From assembly GCF_032854445.1 (NCBI RefSeq), contig NC_088300.1, positions 7,936,001 to 8,000,000 of the forward strand: DNA of 64,000 nt, written 5' to 3'. This document shows positions 55,001 through 64,000 of this stretch, piece by piece (the first letter of the stretch is position 1; every line of letters begins with the position of its first letter). The translations under genes were made by a program, and so were the position numbers. The notes below the pieces were generated by a model. It was not told where the DNA came from, ran no database searches, and saw only the letters and a list, made by a program, of their open reading frames with translations. The stretch is from Liolophura sinensis (taxonomy: Eukaryota > Mollusca > Polyplacophora > Chitonida > Chitonidae).

Positions 55001-58000
55001 TAAAATTGTAGTTATCGTAGAAGTTTTATACAAAGGCTCTATTCATTTACACTGGTCTCCAAAAGATGCTCCGTACTTAGCTGTTTTCGTCGTTGTTTAT
55101 TTTATTTAACTTGCTTGGTGTTTTACGCCGTACTAAAAATATTTCACTTATACAACGGCCCCACGCGGTATAGTGGGAGGAGCCCGGGGGAAACCCGCAA
55201 CCATCCGCAGGTTGCTGTAGACCTTCCCAAGTACGGCCGGAGAGGAAGCCAGCGACCGCATTGCTGGGAGGCTCTTGGCTCATTGCGCCGCGCTGGCGTG
55301 CTAACCACCTCGGCCACGGAGATCCCTGCTCGTCGCTCTGACCACATAATTTTAACGACTGGAGCGGTTTTATTAGTCTCCAACCGGAGAGGTACCGGAG
55401 AGGTACCGGAGAGTACTATAGGTTTATACGTGGTGTGTCAGTTCGACTGTCTTCCACTCCGTCACCAGAAACTTTTTCAAACTAAATTTTAAAACATTGT
55501 ATGGAATTAAAATTTGTTACATGGTTTGAAGTTAAAATTTCCGACGACTTCCTCCATTATCATAGTGGTGTTATGTCCTGCTTTTGAACTTTCTTTTTCT
55601 TCTCTTTCTCAAATTTCTTTGTTATTCTTAAGTGAAGTTCGAGTTTTGTCCATTTACTACAACATTATTACAGTTTTTATTCTGATATGGACTGCAATTG
55701 ACATAGCTATTGTTATGACGCCTTAAACTGATGCTGGATATGTTTTGCTTCGAAACTCTTCAAATTGCTTGTTTCTTTTGCTGGGTATGATATCGAAAGA
55801 ATTACTTGAGTATGCAGACCGGTTCATGGGAAATTACCTCCATTTTATGATGTTTCTTCACGAACATTCAGCAACTTTAAATTTAATATTTCTTTCGTTG
55901 GCTTTGGATTAACGTTGCTTTTAACAAAAGGTCCGTTTGCACTAGAAAAATGCGTCCATATTTGTAGAGCTCCATCGAAGAAGTATCATGCCAGAAAATT
56001 TACATCGAACCATTCCTCTGTAAATGGAGTGCTCAGCGTCCAGTTTTACTGACGAATGTATACATTTTCTGTCCAAGGCCGTGTTTATCTTAATAAAAAA
56101 TGTTTTAACAGTCATGCTAGTGTAACACCGGATATATATATATATATGAGGGAATGAGGCAGCTCATACACAAGCCACTAGATGTACAGGACATCACATA
56201 TGGACTCCCTCTGGAAATACATGCAACAGCAATATTTCCAGTAAAGAAACAGGGAAGGCAAAGCCACGGTGTTCTTTCTGAAATCAACGCCCGGCAAGTG
56301 CCCCGACGATTGTTGCAAATTCGTAACTTACATAGCGGAAACGGACTACTAAATATAATAATATATTCAGCGTAGGTGTATATTTAAGAAAAAGAAAAAT
56401 GTGTAGATGGGAGAGGGGGGCACTACAACACTACCTTACACCCACCCCGTCTAAAATGAATGAGAAATACAGAGAATAGGTCACTAGATTACAATGGGCT
56501 GATACCACGTGATCGCAAATATGACTAGTATTATTTTCTTTATAACTATGACACTTGGGTACCTTACAGAACTGTAAAAATGCTGGCCAAACAAGATACA
56601 AATGTTCCTTCCAACAGTTACATATCATAAAGCGATCAACAATTACATACAATAAGGCAGTAATACAGGTCTGCACCACTATTGTCTATTCTAAGTGTAA
56701 CCAAAACACATGTTGCCACTTCAGTTCCAGATACTACAGACTTTAACCCGTTCTACTTCTATAGTAGAAGACATTCAGTATATTGTGATAAAGTAGAACA
56801 CAGTAGTTCAGGCTACATATTAGGTATATTACACCTCATATTACCAAGTCATATTGACAAATGGCAAAAATTAATAATGGAAACAGATAAACGTTTGAAA
56901 AGTCTCGCACACAAATGCATAGATCACTTCAAGGCACATCCTTCTCTTTAAGAAGATCACCTTAATACTCTTCAACAGTACCATCTACACCATATGTGAG
57001 ACGTACTGGAGGCTTCCGAATCCTGTGCGAGCGACGTAGTGGAGGTTCTTCATCGGTCATAGCTGCGGTATCCTCCAAGACTGTTGGCTGAAAATCAGGA
57101 CTAGAGTCATCTTCGCACTGATTCCACTGTGCGAGAGCCCCTGGCCGAAACGGTGGTACTAAGGGGTTCAGCTCAGTCATCGGATATGTGCAAAAGAAAT
57201 ATTCCTCTTCATGTAACGAATGTGATGAATAATCCTTGTCTGCGCGCTGCGCACGCGGCTCACGGTGTTTCTGTCGAGTTGGTTTAGGCTTGCTGGGGAC
57301 TGGAACAGAAACAGGTAAGTAATCGCAAGGCAAGAGCATATTTCGGTGAAGAACTCCCTGCCTCCCATCACCACTCTCTGGTTTGATACAGTACACTGGG
57401 GCTTCATCTCCAATCTGTTTTACTACGATATGGATGCTCTCCTCCCAACGTTTTCTCAGCTTCCCCGACCCTCCATGTTGAGACATATTCCGCACTAGCA
57501 CACGGTCACCTGGTCTCATAACAGTAAAACAAACTTTCTTATCATATTGTTTCTGCGAATGCGCCGCCGCTCGTTGAATTCGTCTGCTGGCCTCACTATA
57601 CGCTTTCTGCATTCCATCCTGCCAGTCTACAACAGTAGTTGGTTCTGTCCCTTGTTCTGACCGTTCAGTCCCAAATACTAGGTCGATTGGTAATCGAGGC
57701 GATCTTCCAAAAAGTAGGTAGAAAGGTGCAAATCCTGTAGAGTCGTTTCGGGCACAGTTGTACACACATACCATCTTAATTAGGTGGATTGCCAAGTCAG
57801 ACTTGTGTGATTCGGGGAGAGTTCGAAGCATGTTGAGAATTGTTCTATTCATTCTCTCTACCTGGCCATTTCCCTGGGGATGGTAAGGGGTAGTTCAAGG
57901 CTTCATCATCCCACAGAGTCTTTCCAGATGCCGGAACAGCCCGTTCTCGAACTCACCTCCCTGGTCATGGTGGATGCGCTGAGGGAGCCCAAAACGCAAA

Positions 58001-61000
58001 ATGTAGTCATTGAAGAGACGTTTGGCCGCTGTCTTAGCACTCTTGTTCTTTGTAGGGTATGCCTGAACATTCCTTGTGAAGTGATCCACAATTACCTCTT
58101 TTCTAGATGCAAGAAATCCAACGCAACTATCTGAAATGGAGCTGTGGTAGATATTGGCTGGAGTGGAGCTCTAGTTAGTCTGCTAGGTGGCTTGTTCTTC
58201 AGGCAGTTACATTGGTTGTTTACTCAAACCAATTCCAACGTCTTTTCACCACCTGGGTGATGCATTTCTTCATGCAGTTCCTTGTATATAAGGGGCTTAT
58301 TCTTTGCATGAAGTACAAACTGTTTGCGGCTGTTGCCTTGGGGGTCACATGTGAGTCTATTCAGCAGATCATGATCATCCACCTTAAGACGTTTCCCTTC
58401 CCTGAGCAAGCACTTCACTTCATGTGAAATGTCTATACCGGACTTGACCTCGGGTGATCCCTTTAATTTCAGGTAAGTACCTATTTCTTGGTCGTTTTGC
58501 TGAGCCTTTCTGATGCATTTCTTTGTGTTGGCAGACAAGGCATCCACTGAGTTCCAAACCAAATCCAGGTTATCCGTCTTCAAACTTCTGGAATATCCAT
58601 CGGCGTCCCCATTTGACTTCCTGGACGATATTGCACCACAAAGTTATAATCAGCAAGTTCAGAAACCTGTCGTTGTCTAGTTGCATCTAATTTGGCTGAC
58701 GTTAACACATAGGTGAAAGGATTATTATCGCTGTATACAGTTGTGTGATAAGCATAATACAGGCAATGCCTGGAGCGCTCAGCCATCGCCCACTTTAATG
58801 CCAGAAACTCGAGTTTACCCGAGTGTAGATGGTATCGTTGCTCAGCTGGGCTGATCGAGTGTTCTTGATCCGTACTCTATTTCACGTAGATTACCGCTTC
58901 CTTGGTCCTGGTAAAGTACAGCTCCTAATTCTTCTGATGATCTGATCCATCTGTATGCAGAATGAAGGGTTTTCCAAAGTATGGGTACACCATTACTGTT
59001 TCCTTCGACAAGAGAACCTGTTGATGACAGTCAATCCAAATTACTGGTCTATTTGAAGGGGCTTGTCCAGATGATCGCCGATTCACTTTAGTTTGAACCC
59101 GCCGCTTAGTCACACTGGATGTTTCTGCCGATACTGTAGCATTTAACAGATCATATAATGGTTCAGCTTCCCGGAGAAATTAGGTACATACCGTCGGTAG
59201 TATCCCAGGAATCCCATTAACTTTCGAAAGTCACCTACAGTAGATGGGGTTTTCTCTTTCTGTGCATTCGGAGGCTTAAAACCGTCAGGGTCCATGCGAT
59301 AACCGTCTTTCGACACTATATGCCCTAAGTAACGCACTTCGTTGCGGAAGTGGCTGCACTTGACTGATTTCAGTTTCATACCCTTGGCTTTTACTTTCAT
59401 AAGCACTGTTCTCACATCTTGCAGATGCTGTTCAAATGTTGGTCTGAAAATGATGATGTCATCCTGATATGGTAAACACATGTCGTCCCTCAATCCTTCG
59501 AGACAGTCGTCCATGCACCTCTGGAACACATGCGGGGCATTCGTTAGTCCAAAAGGTATTCGAGACTATTCATATAATCCCCACGGGGTGAAATGCGGTC
59601 ATATGACGACACTCTGGCTTGATGAACCTCTGGTGGTAGGCCTTCCCTTGATCGAGTACTGTGAACCAACTGTTACCTCCTAAGCGATCAAGGGCATCCT
59701 GTATCCTGGGTAATGGCTACCGGTCTCTGATCGTCTTGCTGTTAAGAAGGCGATAATCTATCCAAAGACGTAGGTCTCCTGGTATTTAACAACACAGATG
59801 GCGCTGGTTGCCCAGTGTAACCGTCTATCTTGTAGACAGCTTTTATACAGAGCAGCATCATAGATGGCGCCTCTTGTAGTATGAGATCCTTACATATAAC
59901 GGGAAAGACGTAATCATCCGTTACCTTTGAATCACAATCTGTTCGGTTAAGGTCTATAAAGCTACTCATTTTCGAATTGTATCTAATACCGCTTAACCTG
60001 GGGCTAGGGGCCGTAAAGGCAGCCATGCTCATTACATCTGCATGATGCCTTTATGAACAGTTGTGATCAAAGCGCGACTGAGATACCTTGTTTAATTGTT
60101 ATTTGACCTGGAACTCATTCATGGACTACGAATTTGAACTTTGATATTGAATTCATGCCTGGAATATCCATTGTCTGCCCGGCATCATTGAAAACTGATG
60201 ACCGCTTCTCTCTTGTGTTACCGGCTTAATTTCCTATTTGTATAATTTCTCACATATCTTTGTCTTTGAGAGCTAGTGTTAAACGTTGTTTTGGAAATGG
60301 ATTTTGAGATTATCGACTTTATTTATCGGAACGCCCTTTACGGACTACGAATGGTATGTCGGACATGACGCTTATATCCATTCTTCTTGCATACGCTCAA
60401 TGGCATTGAAACCAACTATAGGTGTGGTCAGTCCAAGTTCGTTAGTCACCAACATTGGTACTTTCAGTGGGCTAATGCAGTCACCAATGAATCTGAAATC
60501 CACTTCAACCTAAACCTTGTAGGAACCATTTGCTGAACCAAAATGCAGTTCAACAGACATTTGCGTCCAATCAATTGTGCAACACTCTTCCCACGACAAA
60601 TGTGTCGTACCCTACCCTTCTTACCTGGAATTCCTGCAGTCTCGTTGGATGACACACCTCCACTGGAGTTAGTTTGCACTCTAACGACATGTTCTTGATT
60701 GCGGGTGTCTTGTGATCCATAGGTTGCAATTGAACCCTTAGCGGCAACCATTTTCAGTTTCCCTGGTTTCCCTTGGCTATAACTCTGCAACCTCTGGCAA
60801 AATGTTCTGAACTCCCACACTTGAAACAGTGAGAGCAAGACTCACCTTCACCAGGCGCTTTGTATTTAGGACAACCTGGATACTGTAACTTGCACCGTGG
60901 CTTTTTTCAATATGCTTTATACGACCATCAAGCTAAGGCGACTTTCAGTTCATCCACAGCCAAGGGTGACTTCCCTGGCTTTGGTGTTTTCATCCAGCGT

Positions 61001-63583
61001 TGTCGTCAGCATACACTTGGTGAACTTTTGTTCACTTACTACGAAGATTCCTTAAATGTTCACTCTCTGAAAGAACTAAGGAATTCATTGTCTGAATGAG
61101 GTCTTATCACTGATATCCACAGCCTCTAAAGATTTCCTCGTTTCGTCACGAATAGCATCGCTCTGCAGTCCTGTCAAAATTGCCCTTTGAAACAATTATT
61201 GAACTAATGTGCTGTCATCGCTAACAGGCATCTCCTACTGATAAGCAAACAATATCTTCTGTCGTAAGTCCAACATTCTAATCAAGAATGCTAGTGAATC
61301 TTTCTTACTTCCCTGAGCTCCAGCACAAAGCTGTTGATAGAGTTCAGTTGAGCTCTTCTCTCTGTAGTACGTATGAAGAATTCTTTGCAGAGCTGATAAA
61401 GTCAAATGAGTCCTTCCTTCTAGGTAGCTTCTGAACCCGAGCCCTGGGACAATTGCCCGGACTACAGCCTGAATGACTTCAGCCTCACTGTGGCCTTGTG
61501 CACATCCTTGTTCAATTTGTCCCATAAGACTCAGTCGGTCTTGTTGTGTTGGTTCACCAATCTGACCTCCAAGCTTAAACTCACGCTTCCATATAGGTTT
61601 CACTAAAGTAGGAGTAACATGAGGACTTGAAGGATTGGTTTGCTTTCCTGGTTCCATAGGGTCGGATTTGTCTGTCTTACTTTGTTTCTTACCAACCGAT
61701 TCGAAATAAGACTGTGCTGTTAAAAGACTTGCCATTCCTACATCTTCCTTCGTAGCTTCAACAACCATGTGTTTGTTACACAGCAGTACTAAAAAAGGCT
61801 TTCCTACTTCCGCCGTATATTTACAAGCAACTGCCAGTTTTTGCAACAGTCCAACAAGCTCATCTGCTGACAAAGTATAAAGCTTTTGTCTCACTGCGTA
61901 CTCCAACTCTACGTCAGCCATTTTACCTCAAGATGACACTATTACAAAATTCTCGTACTCCCAAAACAGCTAATAAATTGTGTGACATATAATGCATCCA
62001 ATTCACCGGACTGACATCCTATGCACTGCACAGTTTCTTACACAGTTTCTTAACTGTAAACGAAATATCATGTCAACCAATAAAATGTTTAGTGTTCAGT
62101 GCATTCAAACTATCAATCGTCGTCTATAAACATTCAAGAAACATCCCATAAACAATGCAATGATATCATTAAATCCGTGCTTAACATGACGATCCAGTTT
62201 GCTTACACACTGCTTATTTTTGTTGTTGGACTTGGCATGCAATGTCTATATTTGCGACAGCAGTCTCCATACCATTGACCTGATATGCAATTCTTTGTAT
62301 AAAACAACAACAGTCTCCACACCCAATAAGCATAGTAGTGCTGCAACCAACCTGCATACCGCCTAAGCGTCCTTCCTCTGTAAGTCTGTCAGCTGATTTC
62401 CTCAATGTGTATTGCAATGGCACAAGGGTAATAACAGTCTTCCGTACTTTTTGTAGGAGTATCCTCTGATGCACATAAACGCTGTCTAGCTGCACACAGG
62501 TACATGTACACCATTATGCACATTATCTGATGTCATTAAGTCTCCTCAAATGATTTACCAGTCATATGGCTGTTCTGGCCCACCATACGCATTGCCCTCT
62601 GTACTCAATTGGTCAATGTGCGTAATAGCAGAGCACTTAGTTGACTTTTTAGCGTAGTACCAAGACAGACATCACTGCAGTTATTCATTCCCAAATCCCG
62701 GACAAGCCCCCCCAAATGTAACACCGGTGTTCTTTCCGAAATCAACGTCCGGCGAGTGCGCCGACAATTGTTGCAAATTCGTAACTTACACAACAGAGAG
62801 TTAGCGGAAACGGACTACTAAATATAATAATATATTCAGCGTAGGTGTATATTAAAAAAAAAGAAAAATGTATAGATGGGAGAGGGGGGCACTACAACAC
62901 TGCCTTACATTAGCAGACTAGTAAAAATTAAACGAAAAAAATTACTTCTGGCTTGGTTGTCTCGTTTCTTGCATCATGAGAACAGGCTGGTCGGGTGCCA
63001 GTGCTGTGGTATTTTATGTGGTTGTACGTATGTTTGACTGAGCTATAAATGTGTCGAAAATCTATGGGACTGTCACCTGACTAGGAGACATTTCTCTAAT
63101 AGGTGAATTACCTGTCACGTTTCCGAGAGACACTTGGTGATATGCTCATTATCTGTTCCGTGACAAGGAGACGCCTGATTGGCCAATTATCTCTCATGAT
63201 ACTCGTCGGATAGATTAATTGCGTTACGTCACGTGACTGGGAAAAGCGGAGAGTTACCGGGAAGTATTCGATCATCATAATCAACTCTAACTTATTTTTT
63301 TTCATATTTTTGCAGGGAATAACGAATTCGTCAGATTACCAGAGACTGTGGAGAAATATTGAAAGCGCTGCTATCTCGGACCCCGAAGTCCTGAGTTCTG
63401 ATTACAGAGTTCACGCCCATAAAGTCACTCACCAGAAGTACGTGTACATTGGAGCCAAGCTTCCTGGGACGATTTCACCGATCCATACACGTCCGTTCTT
63501 AGATTCGGTGATGAATTCTACAAGCTCAAAATTTGCTTTGGGTTACAACTTAATTCACCGTATACGTCGGCCATATCATACAG
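49024..63583 (+). CDS. ionotropic glutamate receptor-like subunit, second copy (eight of nine exons in window; frameshifted exon 8)
   Basis: Exons 49024-49129 (signal peptide, [19 protein letters not shown]), 49580-49680, 51380-51616, 52548-52651, 52855-52942, 53505-53817, 54612-54829 and 63316-63583. Exons 4-7 are exactly 104, 88, 313 and 218 nt, as in the minus-strand paralogue, with identical phases. S1 has [13 protein letters not shown] and FSLDLLEEV, and the binding arginine is in HQPERT. The pore reads AILAQGSRV and M3 [16 protein letters not shown]2 has [10 protein letters not shown] then [11 protein letters not shown]. In exon 8 the frame changes just after GAKLP. Downstream homology ([18 protein letters not shown]) is read one frame over, and the exon is one nt short of the phase needed. 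M4 lies beyond 64000. Intron 7 holds an antisense LTR retrotransposon. It may be a young pseudogene or carry a sequencing error; exons 1-7 are intact. Confidence 0.85.
49330..49500 (+). repeat. unclassified dispersed repeat in receptor intron 1
   Basis: 'cccagtcatactgtactgac', 'accgggccaaccagtcttgt' and 'tatggctcgaccagggtttg' with a tRNA-like 'gatcccaggcctcccgac' end. I recognise the style as a common molluscan non-coding repeat from memory, and it was not verified. Confidence 0.4.
49830..49972 (+). repeat. SINE, 5'-truncated, in receptor intron 2
   Basis: 'ctaggtttcctcaaaccataatcctgaccgccgtcgtataagtggagtattcttgagtgcggcg' (read in pieces) with an 'aaataaataaata' tail. Same orientation as the host gene. 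Head missing. Confidence 0.75.
50163..50335. repeat. degenerate 'aaatttcgac / gacttt' simple repeat
   Basis: Irregular iterations of 'gaaattttgactttcg', 'aaatttcgac' and 'ttttgactttt' in receptor intron 2. Low complexity and non-coding. Confidence 0.6.
51086..51282 (+). repeat. SINE copy in receptor intron 2
   Basis: Starts 'ccctcgtggccgagtggtta' (tRNA-like head) and 'ccgtgctagcgcag', passes 'cctacggatggtcgtcggtt', and ends 'attacggcgtaaactacc'. Sense orientation, moderately diverged. Confidence 0.75.
51725..51928 (-). repeat. SINE copy in receptor intron 3, - orientation
   Basis: Tail-side 'caagaatgtttcacttgtac', middle 'gaccgccagtattgtagcag', then 'aaaggctcctgggtcattga' and 'ctaaccactagggcaca' at the head. 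Diverged and antisense to the gene. Confidence 0.7.
53128..53335 (-). repeat. SINE copy in receptor intron 5, - orientation
   Basis: 'gccgattggtgttttacacc', 'cagcattatggtgggaggaa' and 'gaggaaaccagcatgagctg' mark a copy antisense to the gene and lacking most of its head. Confidence 0.8.
55100..55327 (-). repeat. SINE copy in receptor intron 7, - orientation
   Basis: Near full-length: 'ttggtgttttacgccgtact', 'aggagcccgggggaaacccg', 'tacggccggagaggaagcca' and the head 'cctcggccacggagatcc' at the right. No clean target duplication was found. Confidence 0.8.
56121..56440 (-). repeat. 3' LTR with internal 138-bp insertion
   Basis: Positions 56268-56440 match the other LTR closely. The terminal 'tgtaacacc' (56121-56129) is separated from the rest by 138 bp (56130-56267) beginning with an AT-dinucleotide run, absent from the 5' LTR. 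Confidence 0.85.
56441..56452 (-). other. polypurine tract
   Basis: Minus-strand agacggggtggg directly abutting the 3' LTR, the expected primer site for plus-strand synthesis in LTR elements. Confidence 0.7.
56962..60838 (-). pseudogene. retroelement pol region (zinc knuckle, protease-like, RT, RNase H, integrase), broken
   Basis: In transcript order: a CCHC zinc knuckle, C-F-K-C...H...C, at 60828-60787 (gag nucleocapsid part); a protease-like stretch to about 60380; RT with YQDDIIIF near 59469 and [10 protein letters not shown]; an RNase H end with [20 protein letters not shown] at 58740-58680; the integrase HHCC region ending near 58224; the integrase core with [10 protein letters not shown] near 57960; and the integrase C-terminus 57852-56962 with [10 protein letters not shown]. 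Frames are broken by several shifts and stops. One is a TGA at 57894-57896 just before the [14 protein letters not shown] motif, where an arginine CGA codon is expected. It does not encode a working polyprotein. Confidence 0.85.
60229..60376 (+). repeat. dispersed repeat nested in the LTR element
   Basis: Second copy of the block at 41235-41390. It interrupts the retroelement between the protease-like and RT regions; pol homology resumes right after 'gacgcttata' at 60376. The left limit of the nested insertion is unclear and may reach about 60050. Confidence 0.7.
61235..61921 (-). pseudogene. retroelement gag-like ORF (228 aa before stop)
   Basis: Starts at ATG 61921 ([20 protein letters not shown]), about 770 nt after the primer site. 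It has a capsid-like helical region ([40 protein letters not shown]). It ends at an in-frame TAG, after which the same protein similarity continues in frame for about 35 codons with a further stop. The zinc knuckle follows at 60828-60787. It is recognised as gag by position and composition. No closer family assignment was made. Confidence 0.75.
62695..62716 (-). other. primer binding site, tRNA-Pro type
   Basis: Minus-strand tttgggggggcttgtccggg, followed by at, directly 3' of the 5' LTR. It closely resembles the known tRNA-Pro primer site (TGGGGGCTCGTCCGGGAT), with extra G residues and one substitution. Confidence 0.75.
62717..62909 (-). repeat. 5' LTR (193 bp)
   Basis: Reads TGTAAGGCAG... 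to ...CCGGTGTTACA on the minus strand. It matches 56268-56440 with about five substitutions in the first 43 compared bases, and an extra 'acagagag'-type 11 bp. Ends are TG...CA. Confidence 0.9.
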
Positions 63584-64000
63584 GTAATCGTCTGAATAGA
63601 TATGGAGGCCTTAAATGGAAAAATATCATTTTGCGTTATTCGTTTAAAGAAAAAGATAAATTAAGGATTTTGACTGTACGTGGTGGCTTTATGTTTTTTT
63701 CTTCTGTTTATATGGCCATTGATGACTTCAAAGTCAGCTTTTGAATTAGGAATATGTAATATATATATAAAGTCAGCTATGTGTAGTCCACTATATGTGT
63801 CTGTTGATGTTTTGTTATTGACCAATCATGTTGCCTCAATTTTCAAACTACCAGATGATACCTCGAATCTGCCATTGCCTATCTGGTTCACCTAGAAAAG
63901 TAGAGACATTCGTAATTCTCGTAAAAATCTCGTGATTAGAGGAAAAATGTCTAAGCATTTTTGCCATATGGGTGTAAAAGGGAGCGAAGATACAGGACAT
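63584..64000 (+). other. intron 8 of the plus-strand receptor, continuing past the window
   Basis: Begins with donor GTAATC after exon 8. No M4-type sequence (as in the paralogue's last exon) was seen up to 64000, so the terminal exon should lie beyond. Confidence 0.6.

Larger units (their letters stand above)
56121..62909 (-). mobile_element. decayed Ty3/Gypsy-type LTR retrotransposon inserted antisense in receptor intron 7
   Basis: A 6.8-kb element read right to left: 5' LTR 62717-62909, tRNA-type primer site, gag, zinc knuckle, protease-like region, RT, RNase H, integrase, polypurine tract and 3' LTR 56121-56440. Integrase after RNase H places it in the Ty3/Gypsy order. The LTRs share the ends TGTAAGG...GTTACA. 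Flanks are ctag (left) and ttag (right), a possible 4-bp target duplication with one mismatch. All reading frames carry stops or shifts, and another repeat is nested at about 60229-60376, so the copy is inactive and moderately old. It lies between exons 7 and 8 of the plus-strand receptor. Confidence 0.9.

Overview
This is animal nuclear DNA. It has GT-AG introns, AT-rich intergenic sequence, many dispersed tRNA-derived SINEs and one decayed LTR retrotransposon. No bacterial-style operon or Shine-Dalgarno signal is seen. The SINE family (tRNA-like head, body ending in a 'tacggcgtaaaacaccaatc'-type tail) and the gene content suggest a lophotrochozoan, most likely a mollusc. That placement is inferred from repeat character and was not tested by a search.

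Layout. (1) 3.3-10.3 kb, + strand: a MKKS/BBS6 chaperonin-like gene of four coding exons (590 aa predicted). Two exons just upstream each hold a complete small ORF (66 and 65 codons) for a single-pass membrane peptide. In a spliced mRNA the three ORFs would be separated by only 48 and 15 nt. This resembles the vertebrate MKKS transcript, whose 5' leader encodes small mitochondrial membrane peptides. (2) 10.8-15 kb: a repeat zone with a 108-bp minisatellite (about 13.6 copies), a dispersed repeat that splits it, a dead hAT transposase with an internal 53-bp tandem expansion, and an orphan-looking C-terminal exon. (3) 16.1-24.3 kb, - strand: a complete nine-exon ionotropic glutamate receptor-like gene (546 aa, in frame across all junctions) with no full-size amino-terminal domain. 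(4) 24.3-42.3 kb: gene-poor, with several tandem arrays, including one with seven CRE-like half sites spaced 43-44 bp, and a young SINE with a perfect 13-bp target duplication. (5) 42.4-47.0 kb, + strand: a three-exon Patched-domain (PTCHD/PTR-like) transporter-fold protein of 925 aa. (6) 49.0 kb to beyond the window, + strand: a second copy of the short iGluR-like gene with the same intron positions and phases. Its seventh intron carries an antisense Ty3/Gypsy-type element (56121-62909). Its eighth exon has a one-base frameshift relative to its paralogue. The last (M4) exon lies past the window.

The two receptor genes are divergently oriented paralogues about 25 kb apart, with the Patched-like gene between them. 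All exon boundaries were read by eye from splice signals, reading-frame continuity and, for the receptors, agreement between the two copies.
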